A stretch of 64,000 nucleotides of DNA from Pseudomonas sp. GOM6 (lineage in GTDB: Bacteria > Pseudomonadota > Gammaproteobacteria > Pseudomonadales > Pseudomonadaceae): the NCBI RefSeq assembly GCF_029537485.1, contig NZ_JARPUS010000003.1, forward strand, positions 186,001 through 250,000, in the 5' to 3' direction. Below, in pieces: positions 1 through 8,685 of the stretch; position 1 is the stretch's first letter, and the number at the start of each line of letters is the position of its first letter. A program made the position numbers and the translations under genes. The notes beneath the pieces were generated by a model that was given only the letters and a program-made list of their open reading frames with translations, did no database searches and was not told the DNA's origin.

Positions 1-207
1 GACGGCAAGCCGATCATCCAGCGCACGTTGCGCGGAAAAACAGGCCCACGCCAGGCCAAACAGGAACAGCGCCAGAGGATAGGTGCGCCAGGGCAACAGC
101 ATCAGACCGATGGGCAGTAACGCAGCGAGCAGCCAGCCAGGTGGCAGGGCCGGAAGAAACGGCAGGCAGGCAAGGCCTGCCGCCAGTGCGAGCATCCCTG
201 TACGCAT
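1..207 (-). CDS. comEC: ComEC/Rec2 family DNA-uptake channel, N-terminal fragment
   Basis: Only the first 69 codons are in the window; the gene runs off the left edge. The ATG at 207 opens a protein beginning MRTGMLALAAGLACLPFLPA that is almost entirely hydrophobic, with two predicted membrane segments (about residues 3–20 and 27–55). This matches the N-terminus of pseudomonad ComEC, the inner-membrane channel for single-stranded DNA in natural transformation. Its place next to a DUF2062 gene and lolCDE supports the call. It is divergent from the DUF2062 gene, about 100 bp apart. The rest of the gene cannot be checked. Confidence 0.75.
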   Translation of the reverse strand, partial: MRTGMLALAAGLACLPFLPALPPGWLLAALLPIGLMLLPWRTYPLALFLFGLAWACFSAQRALDDRLAV

Positions 208-306
208 CAGTGTCCCATCCTGGGTCAATCGGTGTCACAAAAGCGGGCGAGCCGACGCGCCAGCATACGTGCATAATAGCGCCGCCTCAGCTTCCCGAGA
301 GCCTCA

Positions 307-840
307 ATGCCGCGTCGTCTATTCAAGCGCTACATGCCCGATCCGCAGTTTGTCCGGGAGCACAAATCCCTGCGCTTTCTCGGCAAATTGCTGCACGATC
401 CCAACCTCTGGCACCTGAACCGTCACTCGGTGGCCCGAGCCATGGCCGTGGGCCTGTTCGCCGCCTTCGTGCCGATTCCGATGCAGATGCTGCTCGCCGC
501 CGCTATTGCCATAGTGGTCCGCGCCAACATGCCGATCTCGGTGGGACTGGTCTGGCTGACCAACCCCATCACCATGCCGCCGATCTTCTACTGCACCTAC
601 AAGCTAGGCGCGATGCTGATGGGCATTCCACCGGTCGCGCTACCCGATGAGCTGACCTGGGACTGGATCACCGGCGAACTCGCCACCTTGTGGAAGCCCT
701 TTCTGTTTGGCTCCCTGCTCACCGGTAGCGTGCTCTCCATCAGTGCCTACGGGCTGACCATGGCTTACTGGCGTTGGTGGGTAGCCCACAATTGGCGCAA
801 ACGCGTGGAAAGCCGGGCGCTGAATGAAAAACGCCGCTGA
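307..840 (+). CDS. DUF2062 family membrane protein
   Basis: 177 aa. The N-terminus is basic (MPRRLFKRYMPDPQF). It is followed by an amphipathic stretch and two or three hydrophobic segments (about residues 45–70, 75–100 and 130–155), including a WLTNPITMPP motif typical of DUF2062. The family is widespread in proteobacteria and its biochemical role is unknown. The gene is monocistronic here: divergent from comEC and convergent with lolE. Its TGA lies inside the stem of the terminator that follows. Confidence 0.85.
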   Translation: MPRRLFKRYMPDPQFVREHKSLRFLGKLLHDPNLWHLNRHSVARAMAVGLFAAFVPIPMQMLLAAAIAIVVRANMPISVGLVWLTNPITMPPIFYCTYKLGAMLMGIPPVALPDELTWDWITGELATLWKPFLFGSLLTGSVLSISAYGLTMAYWRWWVAHNWRKRVESRALNEKRR

Positions 841-856
841 ATAGCGGCGTTTTTTG
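827..856. terminator. Bidirectional rho-independent terminator between DUF2062 gene and lolE
   Basis: The stem ACGCCGCT / AGCGGCGT has a GAAT loop (831–849), with an A-run before and a T-run after, so it works on both strands. It overlaps the stop codon of the upstream gene and ends 3–5 bp before the lolE stop, serving the two convergent genes. Confidence 0.85.
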
Positions 857-858
857 TT

Positions 859-2103
859 TTACTCGTAGCGCAGCGCCTCGGCTGGCTGGGTCTGTGCTGC
901 CCGCCAGGCCGGGTAGAGCGTCGCGAGAAAGCTCATCAGCAAAGCCGCCCCGCAGATCAGCACCACATCCGTCACCTGCAGGTCCGACGGCAGACTGCTG
1001 ATGAAATACACGTCGGAACTAAAGATGTGCATGCCGCTGATGCGCTCCAACCAGGCCATCCAGGCGCTGACATTGAGCGCAACCAGCACACCCAGCACGC
1101 CACCAATCAGCGTGCCGATGGAACCAATCACCGTCCCCTGAACCATGAACACCGTCATGATCTGCCCCGGCGTGGCACCAAGGGTACGCAGGATGGCGAT
1201 ATCGGCGCGCTTGTCGGCCACCACCATGATCAGTGTGGCGATGATGTTGAAAGCCGCCACGGCAATGATCAGCAGCAGCAGCAGACCGATCATGGTCTTC
1301 TCCATCTTCATGGCACTGAACAGACTGCCCTGGGTGCGCGTCCAGTCGTTGGCACGGTAGCCGACACCCAACTCCTGAACGATAGCTGTCGCCACCTGGG
1401 GCGCCTGGTACAGATCTTTCAGGGCAATGCGCACACTCTGTACCTGCCCCGGCTCGGCGCGCAGCATGCTGCTGGCGTCCGCGACGTTGATCAGCGCGAG
1501 GCTGCCGTCCAGCTCGGCGCCAACCTTGAATACACCGGCCACCGTCAGGCGCAACATGCGCGGAGTGATGCCCGAAGCGCTGTTGCTCGGTTCCGGCACG
1601 ATCAGCGTCAGCTTATCGCCAACATTCAGGCGAAAACGCCGCGCCGTGATCTCACCGATCACCACCCCGAACTCGCCCGCACGCAGATCATCCAGGCTGC
1701 CCTGGGTAATGTGCTTGGCGATATTGGAGACTTTCTGCTCCTGCTGCGGGTCGATGCCGTTGATCTGCACCGGTTGCATCGAGCCTTTGTAGGAGAACAT
1801 GCCCTCCAGCTCGGCAAAGGGCGCTGCACCGGTTACCTGCTTGTTGCGCATGGCAACAGCCGCTACGGCCTGCCAGTCATCCAGCGGCTTGTCCGCCGCC
1901 AGCGTGGCATGGGGCACCAGGCCGAGGATGCGTGAACTCATTTCCTTCTGGAAGCCGTTCATGACCGACAGCACCACGATCATCGCCAGCACGCCGAGGG
2001 CCAGACCGATCATCGAGGTCAGAGAGATGAAGGAGATGTAATGATTGCGCCGCTTGGCCCGGGTGTAGCGGGTGCCGACGAAAAGCGAAAGGGGTCTGAA
2101 CAT
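859..2103 (-). CDS. lolE: Lipoprotein-releasing ABC permease, LolE-type
   Basis: 414 aa inner-membrane permease of the LolCDE transporter, which extracts outer-membrane lipoproteins for hand-off to LolA. Topology fits FtsX/LolCE: one N-terminal membrane helix (about 25–48), a periplasmic domain of about 210 residues, then three C-terminal helices (about 270–410). It begins [19 protein letters not shown] and ends [10 protein letters not shown], both nearly identical to the lolC product upstream. It starts 1 bp after the lolD stop, so it is the last gene of a translationally coupled operon. The LolC/LolE labels follow gene order and could be swapped. Confidence 0.9.
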   Translation of the reverse strand: MFRPLSLFVGTRYTRAKRRNHYISFISLTSMIGLALGVLAMIVVLSVMNGFQKEMSSRILGLVPHATLAADKPLDDWQAVAAVAMRNKQVTGAAPFAELEGMFSYKGSMQPVQINGIDPQQEQKVSNIAKHITQGSLDDLRAGEFGVVIGEITARRFRLNVGDKLTLIVPEPSNSASGITPRMLRLTVAGVFKVGAELDGSLALINVADASSMLRAEPGQVQSVRIALKDLYQAPQVATAIVQELGVGYRANDWTRTQGSLFSAMKMEKTMIGLLLLLIIAVAAFNIIATLIMVVADKRADIAILRTLGATPGQIMTVFMVQGTVIGSIGTLIGGVLGVLVALNVSAWMAWLERISGMHIFSSDVYFISSLPSDLQVTDVVLICGAALLMSFLATLYPAWRAAQTQPAEALRYE

Positions 2104-2104
2104 C

Positions 2105-2788
2105 TCAGGCCGCCACCAGCTTGCCGTCTTCCAGGCGCAGCACGCGATCCATCTGCCCGGCCAGCTGCGGATCGTGAGTCACTACCAGAAAGGCCGTGCG
2201 CGAATCACGGCTCAGCTCGCGCATCAATTCCTGAATGCCGTGAGCGGTATGCTGGTCGAGGTTACCGGTGGGCTCATCGAGCAGCACCAGGGCTGGCTGA
2301 TTGACCAAGGCACGAGCGATGGCCACGCGCTGGCGTTCGCCGCCAGACAGTTCGGCCGGCTTGTGCGACAGGCGATGGCCGAGCCCCACTCGTTCCAGCA
2401 AGGCCGTGGCGCGCTGACGCGCCTCAGGGATCGGTGTCTTGCCGATCAACAATGGCATGCACACGTTTTCCAGCGCAGTGAACTCGGGCAGCAGATGATG
2501 GAACTGATAAACAAAGCCCAGCGCCCGGTTGCGCAGCAGGCCGCGGGCCTTCTCGTTCAACGCCGAGAGCTCCTCGCCGGCCAACCAGACACTGCCCTGG
2601 CTCGGTGTATCCAGCCCGCCCAGCATATTCAGCAGAGTACTCTTACCCGAGCCGGAGGAACCGACGATGGCCACGCGCTCGCCAGGCAGCAACTCCAGCT
2701 CCACGCCAGCCAACACCTCGACCGTCTGCGGGCCTTCCTCGTAGCTTTTGCCCAGGTTGCGGCAACTCAGGACGGACTTGTCACTCAT
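2105..2788 (-). CDS. lolD: Lipoprotein-releasing ABC transporter ATPase LolD
   Basis: 227 aa from the ATG at 2788. That start overlaps the lolC stop by 8 bp and gives the usual N-terminus [19 protein letters not shown]. Starting further upstream would only add residues read from lolC codons in another frame. Walker A is GSSGSGKST (residues 43–51), the signature is [15 protein letters not shown], and Walker B is [12 protein letters not shown]. It powers lipoprotein release by the flanking LolC and LolE permeases. Confidence 0.95.
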   Translation of the reverse strand: MSDKSVLSCRNLGKSYEEGPQTVEVLAGVELELLPGERVAIVGSSGSGKSTLLNMLGGLDTPSQGSVWLAGEELSALNEKARGLLRNRALGFVYQFHHLLPEFTALENVCMPLLIGKTPIPEARQRATALLERVGLGHRLSHKPAELSGGERQRVAIARALVNQPALVLLDEPTGNLDQHTAHGIQELMRELSRDSRTAFLVVTHDPQLAGQMDRVLRLEDGKLVAA

Positions 2789-4037
2789 AACGCAAAGCCT
2801 CCGCTGGCTGGGTGCGCGCAGCACGCCAGGCCGGGTAAAGGGTGGCGAGGAAACTCAGAATTAGCGCAGCGGCGCAGACCAGCACCACATCGCTCATCAC
2901 CACCTGCGACGGCAGATAGTCGATGAAATACACCTCGGCATTGAGGAAGTGGATACCCAGCGCCCCCTCCAGCCACTTGATCGCGGCACTGACGTTGAGT
3001 GCGGCCAGCACGCCGAGCACGCCGCCGATGAGCGTGCCGAACACGCCGATCACCGTACCCTGCACCATGAAGGTCAGCATGATCTGGCGTGGCGTGGCGC
3101 CCAGGGTGCGCAGGATGGCAATGTCGGCCTTCTTGTCGGTCACCACCATCACCAGAGTGGAGATGATGTTGAAGGCGGCCACGGCGACGATCAGCAACAG
3201 CAACAGGCCGATGATCGCCTTCTCCATGCGGATGGCCTGGTACAAACCGCCGTGGGTACGGGTCCAGTCGCGGGCGTAGAAATCCTGGTCGCGCAGCAGC
3301 GTGGCCAGCTCCCAGGCGACCTGCGGCGCCTGGAACAGGTCGTGCAACTTGAGGCGAATGCCCTGCACCTGACCGGGTTTAAGGCGCAACAGGCGTCCGG
3401 CGTCTTGCAGATGGGCCATGGCCACATGACCATCGACCTCGCCAGCACCGACATGGAAGATGCCGACCACGGTGAAGCGCTTCATGCGCGGGAACATGCC
3501 AGCCGGCGTGACCGTCACCTCCGGCGCCACAAAGGTAACCTTATCGCCCATCGACAGGCCCAGCTTCTTCGCCGCCAGATCACCGATGAGAATGCCGAAT
3601 TCACCGGCCTTGAGTGACGCCAGCGCCCCCTGATCCTTGAGGAAGTAATCACCAATGATCGACACCTTGCCCTCTTCGGCAGGGTCGATGGCATTGACCA
3701 GCACCTTTTGCACCTGACCGTTATGGGTCAACAACCCCTGCATCTGGGTGAAGGGCGCCAACGCCGCCACCTGTGGGTGACGCGCCAAACCTTCGCCGAT
3801 GGTGCGCCAGTCGTCGATGGGCGTGGCACTATCCAGCGTGGCATGCGGCACCATGCCGAGCACGCGATTGCGCATTTCGCGATCGAAGCCATTCATCACC
3901 GACAGCACCACAATCATCACCAGCACGCCCAGAGCCAGGCCAATGATCGACGTGAGAGAGATAAAGGAGACGAAGTGACTGCGGCGTTTGGCGCGCGTAT
4001 AGCGCAGGCCGAGGAACAGAGACAGGGGTCTGAGCAT
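2781..4037 (-). CDS. lolC: Lipoprotein-releasing ABC permease, LolC-type
   Basis: 418 aa, first gene of the lolC-lolD-lolE operon. It has the same architecture as the third gene: N-terminal helix (about 25–48), a large periplasmic domain, and three C-terminal helices. It shares long identical stretches with that paralogue, such as [23 protein letters not shown] and TLYPAWRAA. The LolC partner is expected to recruit the chaperone LolA. The stop TGA lies inside the start region of lolD. About 96 bp separate it from the divergent PilZ gene, which must hold both promoters. Confidence 0.9.
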   Translation of the reverse strand: MLRPLSLFLGLRYTRAKRRSHFVSFISLTSIIGLALGVLVMIVVLSVMNGFDREMRNRVLGMVPHATLDSATPIDDWRTIGEGLARHPQVAALAPFTQMQGLLTHNGQVQKVLVNAIDPAEEGKVSIIGDYFLKDQGALASLKAGEFGILIGDLAAKKLGLSMGDKVTFVAPEVTVTPAGMFPRMKRFTVVGIFHVGAGEVDGHVAMAHLQDAGRLLRLKPGQVQGIRLKLHDLFQAPQVAWELATLLRDQDFYARDWTRTHGGLYQAIRMEKAIIGLLLLLIVAVAAFNIISTLVMVVTDKKADIAILRTLGATPRQIMLTFMVQGTVIGVFGTLIGGVLGVLAALNVSAAIKWLEGALGIHFLNAEVYFIDYLPSQVVMSDVVLVCAAALILSFLATLYPAWRAARTQPAEALRYE

Positions 4038-4133
4038 CAGTACGGGGTTCGCTGGCGAATGGGAAAACGTCCTTGTGGCAGGGCTCGGCGTGCGGCTTTA
4101 CACTCAGACCACCACTGCAGCCATGGGTTCGCC

Positions 4134-4709
4134 ATGTCGAATCAAGACGTCGATGACCGCCGCGAATACTACCGGATCGAGGATACGATCGCACTGGATT
4201 TCAGCCTGATTTCCACTGCCGAAGCGCATGCCAGCGAGCCGCTTCACGACAATTCGCCGCTGTTCAACCTGCTCAACGAATTGCACCTGATGGATTTCGA
4301 ATCACAGCACCTGCTGCGCCATATCAGTGAACGCGACCGCACCCTGGCCAATTACCTCAAGGTCATGAACAAACGCATCGACCTGCTCGGCCAGGCCGTG
4401 GCCCAAAGCCTGTTGCGTGACATCGGCGCGCCACGCAGGGTTTCCATTTCCGAGGGAGGTATCAGCTTCAGCCACCACAAGGCTGTGCCGGCGGGCAGCC
4501 ACTTGGCGCTCAAGATGGTGCTGATGCCCCAGGCGCTCGGACTGCTGTTGCGCGCCCAGGTGGTGCACTGTCAGCGCCGTGAAGATGGCCAGTTCGAAAT
4601 CGGCACCGAATTCGAAGCACTGACCGATACCCAGCGTCAACTGGTAGCTCGCCACATCCTGCAGAAACAGGCGCTGGAACGCCGCCAGGCCAGGGAACAA
4701 CAGTTATGA
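4134..4709 (+). CDS. PilZ-domain protein with split c-di-GMP motif
   Basis: 191 aa, cytoplasmic, starting at ATG 4134 (MSNQDVDDRREYYRIED). An RxxxR-type motif (RREYYR, residues 9–14) lies at the very N-terminus. The second PilZ motif appears only at residues 104–109 as SISEGG, where the consensus would be D/N-x-S-x-x-G. About 90 mostly helical residues separate them. This is an atypical PilZ protein and c-di-GMP binding is not certain. Its TGA overlaps the start of the next gene (ATGA), implying translational coupling with a small exported protein and a phosphodiesterase. Confidence 0.8.
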   Translation: MSNQDVDDRREYYRIEDTIALDFSLISTAEAHASEPLHDNSPLFNLLNELHLMDFESQHLLRHISERDRTLANYLKVMNKRIDLLGQAVAQSLLRDIGAPRRVSISEGGISFSHHKAVPAGSHLALKMVLMPQALGLLLRAQVVHCQRREDGQFEIGTEFEALTDTQRQLVARHILQKQALERRQAREQQL

Positions 4710-5005
4710 AATGGCCCCTTCTGCTAGTCGCAGCGCTTCTACCCCTGTCCGCGCAAGCCCAAACCATCGAGATTCCCGTTGGCCAGCAGGGCGCCGCTGT
4801 TGCAGGACTACCGCACAAAGGCGAATCCAGGCGCTCGGTGCTCGAACGTTTCGGCCTGGCCGACCAGGAGCATCCTGCCGTAGGCCAGCCCCCCATCACC
4901 CGCTGGGACTACCGCACCTTCAGCGTCTATTTCGAATACGACCATGTCATCAACAGCGTGCTGCACCATCAGCCGCGCCACCCAGTCGCCAAGGAGCAAC
5001 AGTGA
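4706..5005 (+). CDS. Small exported protein of unknown function
   Basis: 99 aa. A signal peptide (MKWPLLLVAALLPLSAQAQ, cleavage probably after AQA) precedes about 80 periplasmic residues containing ESRRSVLERFGLAD and RTFSVYFEYDHVINSVLHHQ. Because of the second motif I would expect a small folded domain. I do not recognise a characterised family. It overlaps the PilZ gene by 4 bp and the phosphodiesterase gene by 4 bp, so the three are co-translated. Confidence 0.8.
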   Translation: MKWPLLLVAALLPLSAQAQTIEIPVGQQGAAVAGLPHKGESRRSVLERFGLADQEHPAVGQPPITRWDYRTFSVYFEYDHVINSVLHHQPRHPVAKEQQ

Positions 5006-5721
5006 CCCTCATCTACGGACACCGCGGCGCCAAGGGCGAAGCCCCAGAAAACACCCTCGCCAGCTTCCAGCGCTGCCTGGACAACGGCGTCAACCGCTGT
5101 GAACTGGATCTGCACCTGTCGCGTGACGGCGAGCTGATGGTCATCCACGACCCGACCCTCAAACGCACCACCGGCCGCCGCGGCAAAGTGGTGCAGCACG
5201 ACGCAGAGGAACTGATAACGCTGGATGCCCGCCAGGGCGGACCGGGCTGGAAGACCCCCTGCCCTATCCCCAAACTGGAAACCCTGTTCGAACACTGTCC
5301 GTTCGAGCACTGGCAACTGGAAGTGAAGATCGCCTCGCGGGTGCGCGCTGCGCGCACGGTGCTGGCCATCCAGGCGCTGACCAAGCGCTTTGGCATTCAG
5401 GACAAGGTGACCGTCACCAGCAGCTCCCGAGAGGTGCTGCGTGCGCTCCGTCGCCTGACCCCGGAGCTTTCCCGCGGCTTGGTCGCCGAGTACAACTGGC
5501 TCGACCCGCTAAAGGTAGCCGCTCATCACGGCTGCTCCATGCTGGCGTTGAACTGGACGCTGTGCACGCCGGAACGCCTGCTCAAGGCCCAGAGAGCCGG
5601 GTTGCATGTCTCGGTATGGACGGTGAATGAACCTTCGCTGATGCGGCGTCTGGCCGACTTCGGCGTAGACAGCATCATCACCGATTTCCCTGGCCTGGCA
5701 GTGGATACGCTCAAGCGCTAG
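5002..5721 (+). CDS. Glycerophosphodiester phosphodiesterase (cytoplasmic GDPD/UgpQ type)
   Basis: 239 aa. The start is GTG at 5002, in the overlap GTGA with the upstream stop, with AAGGAG five bases before it. The GDPD motif is HRG near the N-terminus (YGHRGAKGEAPENT, residues 5–18), followed by ELDLHLSRDGELMVIHDPTL, which carries the metal-binding Glu/Asp and the second His. The enzyme hydrolyses deacylated phospholipids to glycerol-3-phosphate plus an alcohol. There is no signal peptide, so it should act in the cytoplasm. It is the last gene of the PilZ operon. Confidence 0.9.
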   Translation: MTLIYGHRGAKGEAPENTLASFQRCLDNGVNRCELDLHLSRDGELMVIHDPTLKRTTGRRGKVVQHDAEELITLDARQGGPGWKTPCPIPKLETLFEHCPFEHWQLEVKIASRVRAARTVLAIQALTKRFGIQDKVTVTSSSREVLRALRRLTPELSRGLVAEYNWLDPLKVAAHHGCSMLALNWTLCTPERLLKAQRAGLHVSVWTVNEPSLMRRLADFGVDSIITDFPGLAVDTLKR

Positions 5722-5734
5722 CTAGCAGCCCCTT

Positions 5735-5793
5735 GCAGCCCGGATGAAATCCGGGAAACAGACAGCTCCGCTCCCGGACATCACCTAGGCTGC
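5735..5793. repeat. REP-like intergenic palindromic element
   Basis: The inner palindrome is CCCGGAT-GAA-ATCCGGG (5739–5755). A second half TCCCGGA follows at 5772–5778. The ends form an outer inverted repeat GCAGCC (5735–5740) / GGCTGC (5788–5793). The CCCGGATgaaATCCGGG core resembles the dispersed extragenic palindromes common in pseudomonads. It lies between a stop codon and a terminator, as such elements often do. Only one copy was noticed here. Confidence 0.5.
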
Positions 5794-5812
5794 GTCAGGA
5801 ATGGTGGAAAAG

Positions 5813-5838
5813 AAAACCGGCCCAGAGGCCGGTTTTTT
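5813..5838. terminator. Bidirectional terminator between GDPD gene and sthA
   Basis: The stem AAAACCGGCC / GGCCGGTTTT has a short CAGA-type loop and a T-run on both strands. It sits between the two convergent genes. Confidence 0.85.
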
Positions 5839-5912
5839 GCTACATCGCGCCTGGTCAGAAGCTTTCCCGGTTCGGCCAGCGCCAGTCGCGGGAGTAGCTG
5901 AACGGACTCTCC

Positions 5913-5937
5913 CCGACCGGCTCAGGCCACCGGTCGG
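5913..5937. repeat. Inverted repeat downstream of sthA
   Basis: Perfect 8-bp inverted repeat CCGACCGG (5913–5920) / CCGGTCGG (5930–5937), 7 bp beyond the sthA stop. There is no T-run, so it is probably an mRNA 3'-end stabilising hairpin rather than a terminator. Confidence 0.4.
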
Positions 5938-5943
5938 AGCCCC

Positions 5944-7338
5944 TCAAAAAAGCCGGTTGAGCCCGTCGAACGCCGCCACCCGATAGGCCTCGGCCATGGT
6001 TGGGTAATTGAAGGTGGTGTTGATGAAGTACTTGATACTGTTCGCTTCACCCTTCTGGTTCATGATCGCCTGACCGATATGGACGATCTCCGAAGCCTGG
6101 TAGCCGAAGCAGTGCACGCCGAGAACTTCCAGGGTTTCACGGTGAAACAGGATCTTCAGCATGCCCACCGGCTCATGGGAGATCTGCGCCCGCGCCATGC
6201 CCTTGAAGAACGCCTTGCCGACTTCATACGGGATCTTGGCCTGGGTCAGCTCCTTCTCGGTCTTGCCGATCGAGCTGATCTCCGGAATGGTGTAAATGCC
6301 GGTCGGTACGTCATCGACGAAGCGCCAGCTATCATTTTCCACCGCACTGCCGGCGGCCGAGCGCCCTTGGTCGGCCGCCGCGCTGGCCAGACTCGGCCAG
6401 CCGATCACGTCACCGGCGGCGTAAATGTTCGGCACCGCGGTGCGGTAATGCTGATCGACTTCGATCTGGCCACGGCCGTTGGCCTTAAGACCGATGTTCT
6501 CCAGGCCCAGCTTGTCGGTGTTGCCGGTACGGCCGTTGCACCACAACAGGCAATCGGCCTTGATCTTCTTGCCCGACTTGAGGTGCAGGATCACGCCGTT
6601 CTCGAGGCCCTCGATGCGCTCGTACTCCTCGTTGTGACGGATCAGCACGTTGTTGGTTCGCAGGTGGTAGCTCAGCGCATCGGAAATCTCGTCATCGAGG
6701 AAGCTGAGCAGCTGGTCGCGGTTATCGATCAGGTCGACCAGCACACCCAGACCACTGAAAATCGAGGCGTATTCGGAGCCGATCACACCGGCACCGTAGA
6801 TGATGAGGCGGCGCGGGGTATGGGTCAGGCTAAGGATGGTGTCGCTGTCATAGATACGCGGGTGATTGAAGTCAACATCGGCAGGACGGTATGGCCGCGA
6901 GCCGGTGGCGACGATCACCTGCTTGGCCACCAAACGCTCAACCACACCGCTGGCGCAGACCACTTCCACGGTGTGCTCATCGTGAAAGCTGGCAGTGCCG
7001 AAGAAGACATCGACGCGATTGCGCGCGTAATAGCCAGTGCGCGAAGTGACCTGCTTGGCAATCACGCGCTCGGCGCTCTTCAGCACGTCCGGGAAGGAAA
7101 ACCAACGCGGCTCACCGATCTGGCGGAACAACGGATTGGTGTTGTATTGCATGATCTGGCGCACCGAGTGACGCAGGGCCTTGGACGGGATGGTGCCCAG
7201 GTGGGTGCAGTTACCGCCGACCAGTGGGCGGTTGTCGACCACTGCCACCTTGCGTCCGGCCTTGACGGCGTTCATCGCCGCGCCCTCGCCCGCCGGACCG
7301 GAACCGAGCACCACCACGTCGTAGTTGTAGACCGCCAT
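5944..7338 (-). CDS. sthA: Soluble pyridine nucleotide transhydrogenase
   Basis: 464 aa FAD enzyme that exchanges reducing equivalents between NADPH and NAD+. The FAD-binding motif is [10 protein letters not shown] (residues 12–21), then [15 protein letters not shown], where only one of the two redox cysteines of the dihydrolipoamide dehydrogenase family is kept. This is characteristic of SthA. A second dinucleotide motif ([13 protein letters not shown], about 180) and the C-terminal dimerisation domain are present. AAAGGAG lies just upstream of the ATG. It follows nqrM at about 100 bp and is probably a separate unit. Confidence 0.95.
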   Translation of the reverse strand: MAVYNYDVVVLGSGPAGEGAAMNAVKAGRKVAVVDNRPLVGGNCTHLGTIPSKALRHSVRQIMQYNTNPLFRQIGEPRWFSFPDVLKSAERVIAKQVTSRTGYYARNRVDVFFGTASFHDEHTVEVVCASGVVERLVAKQVIVATGSRPYRPADVDFNHPRIYDSDTILSLTHTPRRLIIYGAGVIGSEYASIFSGLGVLVDLIDNRDQLLSFLDDEISDALSYHLRTNNVLIRHNEEYERIEGLENGVILHLKSGKKIKADCLLWCNGRTGNTDKLGLENIGLKANGRGQIEVDQHYRTAVPNIYAAGDVIGWPSLASAAADQGRSAAGSAVENDSWRFVDDVPTGIYTIPEISSIGKTEKELTQAKIPYEVGKAFFKGMARAQISHEPVGMLKILFHRETLEVLGVHCFGYQASEIVHIGQAIMNQKGEANSIKYFINTTFNYPTMAEAYRVAAFDGLNRLF

Positions 7339-7444
7339 GCTTACTCCTTTCAGAACTGCTCAGGGCGCCCGTGGCGCCCTGCAGATGCCTTCACGGCACT
7401 TTTTGTCATCGCCCCAGCTTAGCCGGGGCGTTTTGCCCGGCACA

Positions 7445-7678
7445 TTAGCGCTTGGTAGCGTCGTAGGCGAGCGTTGCATCCACTACATCAGCGTTCTTGT
7501 CGCGATTGACCTCTTCACACTTCTCGCGACTACCGCCACAGATCGAGCACTCCTTCTCGATACCCAGATTGGCGATACCGCCGCAGGAGCCGGCGATGGG
7601 CTTGCGCCCGAAAATCACACCGATGGCCATACCCAGCACCACCAGCAACATGAAAGCGAAGACCAGAAGCCAGGTCAT
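7445..7678 (-). CDS. nqrM: NQR maturation factor NqrM (DUF539)
   Basis: 77 aa with one N-terminal membrane helix (about residues 3–24). A cytoplasmic tail follows with four cysteines: Cys32, Cys44, Cys47 and Cys54 (GSCGG, KECSICGG, KCEE). This matches NqrM, which is needed to deliver iron to the NqrD/NqrE site during assembly of the sodium-pumping NADH:quinone reductase. The start overlaps the apbE stop (ATGA), making it the last gene of the nqr operon. A GC-rich hairpin (7363–7383) lies downstream, before sthA. Confidence 0.9.
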   Translation of the reverse strand: MTWLLVFAFMLLVVLGMAIGVIFGRKPIAGSCGGIANLGIEKECSICGGSREKCEEVNRDKNADVVDATLAYDATKR

Positions 7679-8685
7679 GGGGACTCTCCTTCGCCGAAAC
7701 GGCGAGTGAATGCGGGCGTCGCACGGGTGGCGAAGCCCTGGTCGGTACGGGTGACGAAGAAAGCGGCGATGTCCTTGCCCTCGGCATAGGCGTAGCCGCG
7801 CTCAGGCCCCAGCACCATCAATAGAGTAGACAGCCCGTCGGCACGCAGGGTCGATGGATCGACCACGGTGACCGAAGCCAGACGATGATCGATCGGCGCG
7901 CCGGTCTGCGGGTCGAGGGTATGCGAGTAACGTTTGCCGTCTTCTTCGAAGTAATTACGGTAATCGCCGGAAGTGGAAACCCCCAGCCCATCGAGCGGCA
8001 ACACCTTCTGCGCCACCTGATGATCATCGCGCGGCGCCTCGATGGCGATACGCCAGGGCGAGCCATCGGGCTTGTGTCCGGCAGCGCGAACCTCGCCCGT
8101 CACATCCAGCAAGTAGCTCTTCACGCCCAGCTCGCCCAGGCGCGCGGCAATACGGTCGACCGTGTAGCCGGCGGCGATGCTGTTGAGATCGACCTGCACG
8201 GCCGCATCCTTGCACAGGCGTCGCTCACCAATCTGCAGATGCGCATGCCCCACACGGGCACGCACTTCGGCGATCTGCTCGGCACTGGGCACTTTCTCGC
8301 CGCGGGCCTGCGGGCCAAAGCCCCAGAGATCGAGCAACGGTTCCAGGGTCAGGTCGAAAGCGCCATTGCTTTCGGCGCTCAGCGCGTCGCCCGCACGCAC
8401 CAGCTCCAGTACCGCAGCGGGCATGGCACGGCAACTTTTGGCCGGCAGGCGATTGAATTCGGATAAGTCGGAATCGCTGCGCCAGGTGGACATCTGCTTA
8501 TCCACCTCAGCCAGCAGGCCATCGACTTCGGCCTTGAGCGCGGTGGGCTCGGGAGTACCCTCGCCCGCCACGTACTTGAGCGAGTAATGGCTGCCCATGG
8601 TCGGACCACCGAACTGCTCGATCTTCTCGCCGCAGCCGACCAGCAGAACGCTGGCCAGCAGGGCGAACAACGCAGGTTTAACCAC
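7675..8685 (-). CDS. apbE: FAD:protein FMN transferase ApbE, lipoprotein
   Basis: 336 aa. The N-terminal signal ends in a lipobox, LLVGC with Cys18, so it should be an inner-membrane-anchored periplasmic lipoprotein. It carries the ApbE fold, including [12 protein letters not shown] near the N-terminus and [12 protein letters not shown] in the C-terminal half. ApbE attaches FMN covalently to threonine in NqrB and NqrC, both of which keep the acceptor motif here. Overlaps nqrF by 8 bp and nqrM by 4 bp. Confidence 0.93.
   Translation of the reverse strand: MVKPALFALLASVLLVGCGEKIEQFGGPTMGSHYSLKYVAGEGTPEPTALKAEVDGLLAEVDKQMSTWRSDSDLSEFNRLPAKSCRAMPAAVLELVRAGDALSAESNGAFDLTLEPLLDLWGFGPQARGEKVPSAEQIAEVRARVGHAHLQIGERRLCKDAAVQVDLNSIAAGYTVDRIAARLGELGVKSYLLDVTGEVRAAGHKPDGSPWRIAIEAPRDDHQVAQKVLPLDGLGVSTSGDYRNYFEEDGKRYSHTLDPQTGAPIDHRLASVTVVDPSTLRADGLSTLLMVLGPERGYAYAEGKDIAAFFVTRTDQGFATRATPAFTRRFGEGESP

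Noticed and set aside
14..274. An 86-codon minus-strand frame at the left edge
   Set aside because: A different frame (1–207) matches the ComEC N-terminus and is hydrophobic as expected.
7360..7385. CAGGGCGCC…GGCGCCCTG as nqrM terminator
   Set aside because: A good hairpin but no T-run in either direction, so it is noted only as a possible transcript stabiliser.
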